Source: Hymenobacter telluris
Lineage (GTDB): Bacteria > Bacteroidota > Bacteroidia > Cytophagales > Hymenobacteraceae
DNA length: 64,000 nucleotides
Direction of reading: 5' to 3'
Assembly (NCBI RefSeq): GCF_017313265.1
Contig: NZ_JAFLQZ010000003.1
Span: 526,767 to 590,766, forward strand
Shown here: piece after piece, positions 35,404 through 43,142 of the stretch
Layout: each line of letters opens with the position of its first letter
How positions within the stretch are numbered: position 1 is the first letter of the stretch
Position numbers and translations under genes: made by a program
The notes under the pieces: generated by a model
The model's database searches: none
What the model saw: only the letters and a program-made list of their open reading frames with translations
Told to the model about the DNA's origin: nothing

Positions 35404-35433
35404 AAAGCCTCCCCAGTATTGGAGAGGCTTTCC
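35404..35433 (-). terminator. Terminator of the cold-shock gene
   Basis: The 13-bp stem GAAAGCCTCCCCA/TGGAGAGGCTTTC has one mismatch and a loop of about 4 bases; on the minus strand it is followed by T-rich TTTC. Confidence 0.7.
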
Positions 35434-35463
35434 AGAATGCAAAAAGCGGCGTAGAGCTAAGCC

Positions 35464-35658
35464 TTACAGGCGCTTTACGTTCACAGCATTTACGCCCTTA
35501 CGACCTTCCTGCGTATCAAATTCCACCCGGTCATTTTGCTGGATCTGGCCCCCGTTAAGGCCCGTTACGTGCACGAAGAAATCTTCCTTCGTCTCGTCTT
35601 CTGTAATGAAGCCATAGCCCTTCGACTCATTATAGAATTTTACGGTTCCTGTTTTCAT
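35464..35658 (-). CDS. Cold-shock domain protein
   Basis: 64 residues forming a single cold-shock domain. RNP1 is KGYGFI and RNP2 is FFVHVTGL. It binds single-stranded RNA and works as an RNA chaperone. The leader is A/T-rich and short, and a promoter at 35693-35722 gives a monocistronic unit that ends at the terminator 30 bases downstream. Confidence 0.96.
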   Translation of the reverse strand: MKTGTVKFYNESKGYGFITEDETKEDFFVHVTGLNGGQIQQNDRVEFDTQEGRKGVNAVNVKRL

Positions 35659-35692
35659 GTAAAAAAAGAAAATGGTGAATAGATGATGTGGG

Positions 35693-35722
35693 TAAAGATA
35701 GAGGTAATTAGGAAAAGCGCAA
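35693..35722 (-). promoter_or_regulatory. Promoter of the cold-shock gene
   Basis: The minus strand reads TTG, 19 bases, TATCTTTA, one base off the TAnnTTTG consensus. Confidence 0.5.
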
Positions 35723-35789
35723 CTCCGCGCAACCTACCGCATTATTGCTTCTAAATCAGGCCACTGATGCCCGGATATTGCATTCGCAA

Positions 35790-36278
35790 CTACCAAGTTT
35801 TCTGGGCCTTCATGGTGGCTTCCAGCAACTCGCGCACGGCGCCGCGCCCGCCCGGCTTGGTAGTGACGTAATGGCTGATGGCTAGCACATCGGCGGCGGC
35901 ATCGGAGGGGCACGTGGCTAGGCCACAGCGGCGCATTACTTCCATGTCGGGCATGTCGTCGCCCATGTAAGCAATGTGTTGCGGGTCGAGGCGGTAGGTG
36001 TTGATGTAGTTGTTGAAGATTTTCATCTTGTCATCCACCCCCAGAAAGATGTCGCGCACATCCAACGACTCCAGCCGCTTGCGCACGCCTTCCTCTTCGC
36101 GGCCCGATATAATAGCCACCCGGTAGCCTTGCTTGAGCGCATGCCGGATGGCGTAACCATCATGAATGTGGAAGGTACGGGCCTGCTCCCCGGAGTTCAG
36201 GGCCAGCATTGTGCCATCGGTCAGCACGCCATCCACATCAAAAATAAATGCTTTAATAGCCGATAAATCAGGAAGCAT
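35790..36278 (-). CDS. kdsC: HAD phosphatase, KDO-8-phosphate phosphatase-like
   Basis: 162 residues. The HAD motif I FDVDGVLTD (13-21) carries the nucleophile D14; AIISGR and the terminal GDDMPDMEVM give motifs II and IV. It matches KdsC in length and in having no cap domain. KdsC frees Kdo from its phosphate for LPS synthesis. It lies downstream of a DUF2520 gene, an arrangement I recall as common in Bacteroidota, here with fdx and iscX between them. Confidence 0.88.
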   Translation of the reverse strand: MLPDLSAIKAFIFDVDGVLTDGTMLALNSGEQARTFHIHDGYAIRHALKQGYRVAIISGREEEGVRKRLESLDVRDIFLGVDDKMKIFNNYINTYRLDPQHIAYMGDDMPDMEVMRRCGLATCPSDAAADVLAISHYVTTKPGGRGAVRELLEATMKAQKTW

Positions 36279-36340
36279 CGGGTGCTGATTGGTTGCTAAT
36301 GCGCGTTGGTTGGTACTTACTAACTGCTACGGTTACAGTC

Positions 36341-36361
36341 AGCAAGCAGCAAGCAGCAGCT
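36341..36361. repeat. AGCAAGC tandem heptamer after iscX
   Basis: AGCAAGC AGCAAGC AGCAGC on the plus strand directly follows the iscX stop on the minus strand. It is a short example of the word repeats seen in other gaps, without a clear inverted partner. Confidence 0.45.
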
Positions 36362-36600
36362 TATTTCTGATTGTCGCGCCACTCGTACACCCACTTGGCC
36401 TGAATTTGCTCCAAGTGGCCTTCGTTGGCCTCTTCCTTGGTGCCCTCGAAGTTGGGCAAACTCAGCACCCACTCCAGCAGCTCAGTGAAGCGGATGCGGT
36501 AGATTTTAGCTTCCGAAAAGTCGTCGCCGAACTTTTCATAGAGGGCCATGGCCACGTCTTCGTGGTCATTCCAGTGCATGGGGGGCTCGAAGTGGGCCAT
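36361..36600 (-). CDS. iscX: Fe-S assembly protein IscX
   Basis: 79 residues, acidic. The pattern HWNDHEDVAMALYEKFGDDF ... RIRFTELLEWVLSLPNF ... KWVYEW fits IscX (YfhJ), which binds IscS and iron and tunes cluster assembly. It stands next to a 2Fe-2S ferredoxin as in the enterobacterial isc operon, although iscS, iscU and hscAB are not in this window. Confidence 0.85.
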   Translation of the reverse strand: MAHFEPPMHWNDHEDVAMALYEKFGDDFSEAKIYRIRFTELLEWVLSLPNFEGTKEEANEGHLEQIQAKWVYEWRDNQK

Positions 36601-36611
36601 GTTTTCTGAAT

Positions 36612-36720
36612 TTTTGATTTTTGATGTGCTTATATGCTGATGTAATTGACGTGTCGGCTGGCCGCTGCCTATTCGGGCATTGTGTCAGCACACCTACACA
36701 TCAAGAAATCAACACATCAC
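36612..36720. repeat. Word-repeat hairpin between fdx and iscX
   Basis: TTGATTTTTGATGTGC with GCTGATG (36616-36644) and an inverted, one-base-longer copy ending AAATCAACACATCAC (36688-36720) are imperfect arms. The right arm abuts the fdx stop. It shares words with 30846-30945. Confidence 0.55.
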
Positions 36721-37053
36721 TTAGTGGCCCAGGAATTCCTGCGGCGGAATAAGAATAACCAAATCTTGGGTGGAGGCCTGTACTACGCACTGGCAACCTA
36801 ACCGCGAGTTAATACGCGGATTTACAGCCCGGTCGATGAAGTCTTCTTCTTTGTCACTGATTTCAGGCAACTCGTCTTCACCCTGAAGCACGTATACGTG
36901 GCAGGTGCTACAGCCGCAAACGCCACCGCAGTTATGCTGGAGTTGAATGCCGTTGTTGAGGGCGACGTCCAGAACCGATTCGCCTTCAGCGGCAACGTGT
37001 GTCTGGGCGGGCTGGCCGTCCTGGAATTGGAAGGTAATGTTAACAGCTTTCAC
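36721..37053 (-). CDS. fdx: 2Fe-2S ferredoxin, Isc type
   Basis: About 110 residues starting with GTG at 37053 (MKAVNITFQFQDGQPAQTH). The start is set by a perfect promoter at 37087-37117, which lies inside any longer reading frame. Cysteines C42-x5-C48-x2-C51 and a fourth near 88 (LGCQC) bind the cluster; C46 is an extra one, as in adrenodoxin/Isc ferredoxins. It supplies electrons for Fe-S cluster assembly or for another pathway. iscX follows. Confidence 0.88.
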   Translation of the reverse strand: MKAVNITFQFQDGQPAQTHVAAEGESVLDVALNNGIQLQHNCGGVCGCSTCHVYVLQGEDELPEISDKEEDFIDRAVNPRINSRLGCQCVVQASTQDLVILIPPQEFLGH

Positions 37054-37086
37054 AAGGGAATCTTCAGGCGAGGCAAAACAAGGGCA

Positions 37087-37117
37087 CAAAGGTACGCACC
37101 CCCGCCCCCGATTCAAA
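37087..37117 (-). promoter_or_regulatory. Promoter of fdx (inside the DUF2520 gene end)
   Basis: The minus strand reads TTTG (37114-37117), 19 bases, TACCTTTG (37087-37094): a full match to both Bacteroidota boxes. It overlaps the stop end of the upstream gene. Confidence 0.65.
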
Positions 37118-37949
37118 GCTCCGAGGCTTCCTCAATGTTTAACCCAGGCTTCGCCTGTTGCAACTGAATACTGGCTGTCAGCTTGTTATATAGCTCCAGC
37201 CAGTTCGGATACGTTGCCAGGGCCGTGCGGTGGCGAGCCAACGTAGGCGCATCATGGCGGGCAGCGGGGCCCGTTTGTACCGTGAACGGCGGAAAGGCCA
37301 AGGCTTTTTCCACGGTTTCGTGCAGGAGTGGCGCCAGCAATGTCAGCGGCAACTGTTGCTCCTGGAGCAGCGCGTGGCTGATGCCCAGCAGGTGATTGGT
37401 GAAGTTGCAGGCAAATACAGCAGCTACGTGAATGGCCTGCCGTTGCGGCGTGGCCACGCGCTGAGCCTGCTCACTGAGCGTACCGGCCAATGCCAACAGG
37501 GTAGCTTCGGCTTCCGCATCGGTGGCTTCAATGCACAGCGGCACAGTACGCCAGTTCACATTGCGGCCCATGCTAAATGTTTGAAGCGGATAGAAGACCC
37601 CACCCCGAATGCCAGGTACTTCCTTGAAAACGGTGAGTGGCACAGTGCCTGACGTATGGGCTACCAATGCTCCCGCTGGAAACTGCGCTTGCGCCAGCAC
37701 CTCTGGTATAGCCGCATCGGGCACAGCCACCAAGTATACATCGGCCGGTGGCAATGCGGCTAGGTTCAGGTCGGGAAGAACCTGCGTGCCAGGCAGGTGA
37801 ACTACTAGAGCAGCTGCTGAGGCCGGCGTACGGCTCCAAACGTACGACACTTGATGTGCAGCTTGCACGAGTGCTGCGCCCAACTGGTTGGCTACCCGGC
37901 CGGCTCCCAGCAATATGATGCGCAACGGCAGCGCCTGTTGTGGTGTCAT
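37113..37949 (-). CDS. DUF2520 Rossmann-fold protein
   Basis: 278 residues. The N-terminal nucleotide-binding fold is IILLGAGRVANQLGAALVQA (10-29), with later VAVPDAAIPEVLA and VAHTSGTVPL. The helical C-terminal DUF2520 domain includes HVAAVFACNFTNHLLGISHAL. This resembles 6-phosphogluconate dehydrogenase-like or F420-dependent NADP oxidoreductases; the substrate is unknown. In Bacteroidota it commonly pairs with kdsC, which lies two genes downstream here. Confidence 0.85.
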   Translation of the reverse strand: MTPQQALPLRIILLGAGRVANQLGAALVQAAHQVSYVWSRTPASAAALVVHLPGTQVLPDLNLAALPPADVYLVAVPDAAIPEVLAQAQFPAGALVAHTSGTVPLTVFKEVPGIRGGVFYPLQTFSMGRNVNWRTVPLCIEATDAEAEATLLALAGTLSEQAQRVATPQRQAIHVAAVFACNFTNHLLGISHALLQEQQLPLTLLAPLLHETVEKALAFPPFTVQTGPAARHDAPTLARHRTALATYPNWLELYNKLTASIQLQQAKPGLNIEEASEL

Positions 37950-38139
37950 TGGTACTAATTAAAGAAGGCTGCGACTCAAGATTGCACCTGAATAAGCAAT
38001 AATGACGGGTTCATCTTGGTAAGTTCACAGGAAAATTAAGCAACTTGGTGGCGCAAAGATGGCGCTGCAATATCGTTTTAATTGCATATTAACTGTTTTC
38101 TCACTTTACCACCCTCCCATTTTCAACACTTCTACATTC

Positions 38140-40146
38140 ATGAAGAACTTATACACTGCATCTTGGCAGAAACTAGCGCTGGCAGCGTTGTTTACGGCTG
38201 GCGCTGCTACTGCTCAAGGACAAGACCTATTGCGCGCCACGCGTCTAGTCAATTCTAATGTTGATTTGTCTCAGAGCACGCAGCCGAACACTGCTAATCG
38301 TACAACAGCAAACAACTACACCGCCAGCCAAGGCCAGAACGTAGCAGGAACGTACACCGACCTAGGCACCACTGGTACTGCTATCAGCACTGCTAATTTT
38401 GATGATGCTAATTCGGCTGCGCAGAACATTGGTTTCACCTTTTCCTATAATGGAGTTTCGTTCACACAATTCGTCCTCAACACCAACGGCTTTATCAAGT
38501 TAGGGGCGGTAGCGCCAACCTCTGCCAGTGATGTTAGTGCATTGCTAAACTCCACCGATGCTAATATTATAGCTCCGGCTTCGGGCGTGGACCTACAAGG
38601 CGCGGCGGACCAGACTGCTAATCCCACTGAATTTCGCGTAGTAACAACTGGTACGACAGGCAGCCGAGTTTGTACTATCCAGTTCAAAAACTTACGCGAC
38701 AAAGCTACGGCTTATACGGGTGGATCAGTGCCACCACAGTTTGCTACCATGCAGTTTCAGATTAAACTGTACGAGGGCACAAATACCATTGAATTCGTAT
38801 ATGGCGCATGGACTGCTACTACGTCTACCCCTGATTATCAGCAGTTTCTTTCTGGCCTCAAGGCTAATGCGCTCAGCAGTGGAACTACTATCACGCAAGC
38901 GGATCTAGCTGAATTAAGCCTGTTATTTAAAGCTCCTACCCAAGCGTGGAGCACTACAGCATTCACTAACACGTTCACCTCCGGCGGACAAGCCTATATA
39001 TCTGGGATTCTTGCGCAGAATTCCGTATTGCCGGATGCTGGCCGCACGTACCGTTTCCGGGTAGTACCGGCTACTGACGCTGCCGTGCAGTACATATATG
39101 CTTTAGGAAAAACGCAGCCTGGCACGCCACAGATTATACGGGCAGTGGTTCGCAATTTGGGTTCGAGTGCTCTCACCAATTTGGCAGTGGTTTTGAACGT
39201 AGCAGGAGCAAACACTTTCACCAATGCGGTAACAGTGCCTAGCTTAGCTGTTGGTGCTTCCACTGTAGTGACTTTCCCTGCTTTTACTCCAACTGCTGTT
39301 GGTACTAATACTATCACGGTATCTGTACCAGCTGACGGTGGTACCACTAATGATACTCAAACGTATTCGCAGCAGATTCAGAATACCACTTTTGCTCAAT
39401 ATAATCCCGCGCAAACCACTAGTACCAATAGCATTGGCTTCGGCACAGGCGCCGGTATTATAGCCGTCAAATTCAATACACCTGCTGCTCGCACCGCTAC
39501 GTCGGTTGCTGCACGTATTGGCGGTGGCACTACCAGCGTAGGCAATACGGTTTATGGAGTAATACTTGATGCCAACGGAGCTATTGTTGGGCGCTCTGCC
39601 AATTATACAATAGCAGCAGCTGACCTTGGTACTATCAAATCGTTCACGCTGACTACACCAGCAGTTCTTGCCACAGGCGACTTCTATGCTGGCCTTGCCC
39701 AAACAGCAAATGCCACTACGGGCTATTTCCCCATTGCTTCGCAGGAAGAGGCCCCTACTCGTACCGGCGTTGTATATGCTGTTCCATTAGCCGGTGGTGC
39801 TCCTACTGACGTTACAACCGCACCTGCCAACGCTAACATTGGCTTGCCTGTTATTGAAGCCGTAGTCAACTTGGTACAGGGCACGTCGGCGGCCTTGAAC
39901 CGGGCCATATCGATGTACCCCAACCCCTCTACGGGTGTGGTCAAGCTCGATGTGCGCGGCGCCAATGCCAAAGGCCAGCTCCATGTGCAGGTCATCAACC
40001 TGCTGGGCCAGGTGGTGTACACCAGCAGCCTGCAAGACAACTTCACCAACGAGGTGAACCTCTCAGGCCTGGCCGGCGGCATCTACACGCTGAAGGTGCA
40101 GACCGGCAGCGAGTTCACCTCCCGCCAGTTGGTGCTCACCAAGTAG
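38140..40146 (+). CDS. T9SS cargo protein with C-terminal sorting domain
   Basis: 668 residues from the ATG at 38140 (signal MKNLYTASWQKLALAALFTA). Residues about 60-300 form a beta-sandwich region (ANFDDANSAAQNIGFTFSYN, FVLNTNGFIKLG). One CARDB-like repeat (TDAAVQYIYALGKTQPGTPQ, from about 310) and a second sandwich follow. The type A sorting domain is SMYPNPSTGVVKLDVRG ... GGIYTLKVQTG. It is exported by T9SS and probably anchored at the surface. The body is noticeably less GC-rich than the last 250 bases, which nearly match the next gene. Confidence 0.88.
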   Translation: MKNLYTASWQKLALAALFTAGAATAQGQDLLRATRLVNSNVDLSQSTQPNTANRTTANNYTASQGQNVAGTYTDLGTTGTAISTANFDDANSAAQNIGFTFSYNGVSFTQFVLNTNGFIKLGAVAPTSASDVSALLNSTDANIIAPASGVDLQGAADQTANPTEFRVVTTGTTGSRVCTIQFKNLRDKATAYTGGSVPPQFATMQFQIKLYEGTNTIEFVYGAWTATTSTPDYQQFLSGLKANALSSGTTITQADLAELSLLFKAPTQAWSTTAFTNTFTSGGQAYISGILAQNSVLPDAGRTYRFRVVPATDAAVQYIYALGKTQPGTPQIIRAVVRNLGSSALTNLAVVLNVAGANTFTNAVTVPSLAVGASTVVTFPAFTPTAVGTNTITVSVPADGGTTNDTQTYSQQIQNTTFAQYNPAQTTSTNSIGFGTGAGIIAVKFNTPAARTATSVAARIGGGTTSVGNTVYGVILDANGAIVGRSANYTIAAADLGTIKSFTLTTPAVLATGDFYAGLAQTANATTGYFPIASQEEAPTRTGVVYAVPLAGGAPTDVTTAPANANIGLPVIEAVVNLVQGTSAALNRAISMYPNPSTGVVKLDVRGANAKGQLHVQVINLLGQVVYTSSLQDNFTNEVNLSGLAGGIYTLKVQTGSEFTSRQLVLTK

Positions 40147-40173
40147 GCCCACGCGCCGACCACGACCACCAGC

Positions 40174-40206
40174 AAAAAGGGCAGCCACATGGCTGCCCTT
40201 TTTTTG
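40174..40206 (+). terminator. Terminator of first T9SS cargo gene
   Basis: Stem AAAAAGGGCAGCC/GGCTGCCCTTTTT around ACAT, then more T. The same sequence recurs after the second cargo gene. Confidence 0.92.
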
Positions 40207-40357
40207 TACCTGTGTACCCAAATAGCACTATACACTTGGCTAAAACCCATCTTAGTTGTGTATTATCCTGAATATTCAGCAAATTGTGGCGTGAGTGAAT
40301 CACTCATTTTCAAGAATCTACTTGCCTTTTATTTTTTTCACTTTTTCACTTTTCCTT

Positions 40358-43060
40358 ATGAGAAACAAATACATGCTAGTGGCTCCATCCACTCGTTTCT
40401 GGCACAAAATGGCGCTGGCCGGCTTGCTGGCTGCTGGTACCACTGCGGCGCAGGCGCAGTTCTACTTGGCACCCAACGTTACTAATGCGGCGGGCACCTA
40501 CTCCGACCTGGGCACCACGGGTACGGCTATTGCCACCGCCAACACCGATGATGCCAACTCGGCGGCCACGCCCATTGGCTTCACGTTCACTTACAACGGT
40601 ACTGCGTTTACCGATTTTGTGCTCAATACCAACGGCTTTCTTAAGCTAGGTACCACTGCACCAACAGGCCCTGCCTTCACGGATGGTCCACAGTCGCTGC
40701 TGAATGGCCCAATTACTAGCGCCGACGCCAACCTGCTTCTGCCTTTCAACCAAGATTTGTTTGCCGGCACGGCAGGGGGCACCGAGTACCGGGTGGCTAC
40801 CACTGGTACGGCGCCTAACCGCGTAACCACTATTCAGTGGAAAAACGTGAGCGACAAAACCCGCGGCACGTTCGGAGTACAGTTTGCCAACATTTCTTTC
40901 CAGGTGAAGCTGTATGAAACCAGCAACCAGATTGAGTTTGTGTACGGCCCCGGTACGGCAGGCCCAGCAGCCGGCGACGCAGCCAAATTTGTAACTGTTG
41001 GCATTAAGGGCACCAACGCGGCACAATCGGTGCTAGGCGTTAAGGCTTCGGCTACGCCCTGGTCGGGCACTACCTTTATCAGTGGCAACTACACCGGCAA
41101 CGCGCACAATATCCGCACCACGGCGCTGCCTGATGCAGGCCGCACCTACAGCTTCACGCTGCCTGTCGCCAATGACGCCGCCGTGCAGCTGATTTATGCT
41201 TATGGCAAGCTAGTAGTACCAGCCGGCCAGCCTACTACACTGCAGGCGTTGGTACGCAACGCTGGTACGGCCGCTATCAGCAACGTAAGCGTAACGTTGG
41301 CTGTAACCGGTGCCAACACAGTAACTGCTCCTGCTCAAACTATTGCTTCTTTGGCACCTGGTGCCACCAGCGTAGTTAGTTTTCCCGGCGTAGCGCTTCC
41401 GAATGCGGGTAGCAACACCCTCACTGTAACCGTGCCAACCGACGGTAACAACGGAAACAACACCCAGACGCTGGTGATGACCACTGACCCCACCACGTCG
41501 TCGTACATCTATCCGGGCGTTCCGGCTGCCAGCAGCTACGGCTTCACGCCTACCGCCACGGCTTTCACGGCCGCTTTCGGCGCGAAGTTCACGCTGAACA
41601 CGGCTCGACTTGGCACCGGTGTTAATGCTTTTATTGGTAGCGATGCTAACCTGGTAGGCAAAACCGTATTTGGCGTAATGGCCGATTTCAACACGGGCGC
41701 TATCCTTGGCCGCTCGCCCGACTACGTGCTTACTGCCGCTGACTTGAACACGCTCAAGTCGTTCACGCTTAGCTCGAACGTGTCGTTGCCAGCCGGTGAC
41801 TTCTTGGTTGGCTTGGCGCAGGTAGTACCAGCCAACAGCACCCAGGCTTTCCCGATGGCCTATCAGGCCGAAAACCCGGCGCGCGAAGAGGCTTTCTATC
41901 AGTTTAGCGTTTCCACCCCCGGCACTCCTGCCGACAACACGGCCAACAACGCCCGCTACATGCTGGAAGCCGTAACTGCCGCGCTACCTGCCAATGACGC
42001 CGCCGTACAGATCATCTATTCGTTGGGTAAGTCGCCGGTTAACACGGCTCAAGCGGTACAGGCAGTTGTGCGCAACTCGGGCTCGACAGCCCTCACTAAC
42101 GTGGCAGTAGCCTTGAACGTGACAGGCGCTAATACCTACGCTACCGCTCAGGTGGTGCCTTCGCTGGCCGTAGGTGCTTCGGCCACGGTATCGTTCCCGG
42201 CATTTACGCCAACAGCAGTTGGCAACAACACCCTAACGGTCACTATTCCAGCCGACGCTGTTGCGTCTAACAACACCCAGACCTACACGCAGGCAGTAAC
42301 ACCTAGCACGTTTAGCTACGCCAACACGGCTACGCCAACCAGCAGCGTAGGCTTCCAGCCGACTATCACAGGTGCTTTTATAGCGAAATTTACGACACCA
42401 AATGCCCGTACTATTGGTGGGGTAGGTGCCGTATTGGCTGATTTGGATGCAACAGGACGTACCGTGTACGCCGTGATGGTAAACGCCACCGGCGGACTGG
42501 TAGCCCGCTCGGCCGACTACGTGATTCAAGCAGCCGACATCAATCAGTTGAAGTCGTTTACGTTCAGCACGCCAGTAGCTGTAGCAGCTGGCAACTTCTA
42601 CGTAGGCTTGGTGCAGACTACCGATCCAACCGGTAACGGCTATTTCCCGATGGGTACCATAGCGGAGTCGCCTACGCGCACGGGCACCTTCTACACCGCT
42701 GTGCCATTCACTGCGCTAGGCGGCACACTAGTAGATGCTGCTAGCAGCAATCTGGGCATTTTCATGCTGGAAGCCCAGAACGCAATAGTACAGGGCACGT
42801 CGGCAGCCTTGAACCGGGCCGTGTCGATGTACCCCAACCCCTCCACCGGGGTGGTCAAGCTCGATGTGCGCGGGGCCAACGCCAAAGGCAACCTGCACGT
42901 GCAGGTCATCAACCTGCTGGGCCAGACCGTCTACTCGGCTAAGCTGCAAGACAACTTCACCAACGAAGTGAACCTCTCGGGCCTGGCCGGCGGCATCTAT
43001 ACGCTGAAGGTGCAGACCGGCAGCGAGTTCACCTCCCGCCAGCTGGTGCTCACCAAGTAA
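40358..43060 (+). CDS. T9SS cargo protein, longer paralogue with two CARDB modules
   Basis: 900 residues from the ATG at 40358 (MRNKYMLVAPSTRFWHKMAL). The signal peptide ends near AAQAQ. A beta-sandwich region (TDDANSAATPIGFTFTYNG) resembles the paralogue upstream. It is followed by two tandem modules of about 275 residues (about 270-545 and 545-815), each a CARDB-like part (NDAAVQLIYAYGK / NDAAVQIIYSLGK) plus a sandwich ending PMAYQAENPAREEAFYQ or PMGTIAESPTRTGTFYT. The type A sorting domain closes it. The paralogue has only one module. Confidence 0.88.
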   Translation: MRNKYMLVAPSTRFWHKMALAGLLAAGTTAAQAQFYLAPNVTNAAGTYSDLGTTGTAIATANTDDANSAATPIGFTFTYNGTAFTDFVLNTNGFLKLGTTAPTGPAFTDGPQSLLNGPITSADANLLLPFNQDLFAGTAGGTEYRVATTGTAPNRVTTIQWKNVSDKTRGTFGVQFANISFQVKLYETSNQIEFVYGPGTAGPAAGDAAKFVTVGIKGTNAAQSVLGVKASATPWSGTTFISGNYTGNAHNIRTTALPDAGRTYSFTLPVANDAAVQLIYAYGKLVVPAGQPTTLQALVRNAGTAAISNVSVTLAVTGANTVTAPAQTIASLAPGATSVVSFPGVALPNAGSNTLTVTVPTDGNNGNNTQTLVMTTDPTTSSYIYPGVPAASSYGFTPTATAFTAAFGAKFTLNTARLGTGVNAFIGSDANLVGKTVFGVMADFNTGAILGRSPDYVLTAADLNTLKSFTLSSNVSLPAGDFLVGLAQVVPANSTQAFPMAYQAENPAREEAFYQFSVSTPGTPADNTANNARYMLEAVTAALPANDAAVQIIYSLGKSPVNTAQAVQAVVRNSGSTALTNVAVALNVTGANTYATAQVVPSLAVGASATVSFPAFTPTAVGNNTLTVTIPADAVASNNTQTYTQAVTPSTFSYANTATPTSSVGFQPTITGAFIAKFTTPNARTIGGVGAVLADLDATGRTVYAVMVNATGGLVARSADYVIQAADINQLKSFTFSTPVAVAAGNFYVGLVQTTDPTGNGYFPMGTIAESPTRTGTFYTAVPFTALGGTLVDAASSNLGIFMLEAQNAIVQGTSAALNRAVSMYPNPSTGVVKLDVRGANAKGNLHVQVINLLGQTVYSAKLQDNFTNEVNLSGLAGGIYTLKVQTGSEFTSRQLVLTK

Positions 43061-43087
43061 GTTCAGGCGCCAACCACGACCATCAGC

Positions 43088-43119
43088 AAAAAGGGCAGCC
43101 ACATGGCTGCCCTTTTTTT
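43088..43119 (+). terminator. Terminator of second T9SS cargo gene
   Basis: The same AAAAAGGGCAGCC/GGCTGCCCTTTTT hairpin as at 40174, with T7. It lies 23 bases before the convergent ccmF stop. Confidence 0.92.
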
Positions 43120-43142
43120 GTATTCTGCTTTTCTGCTGCTGA

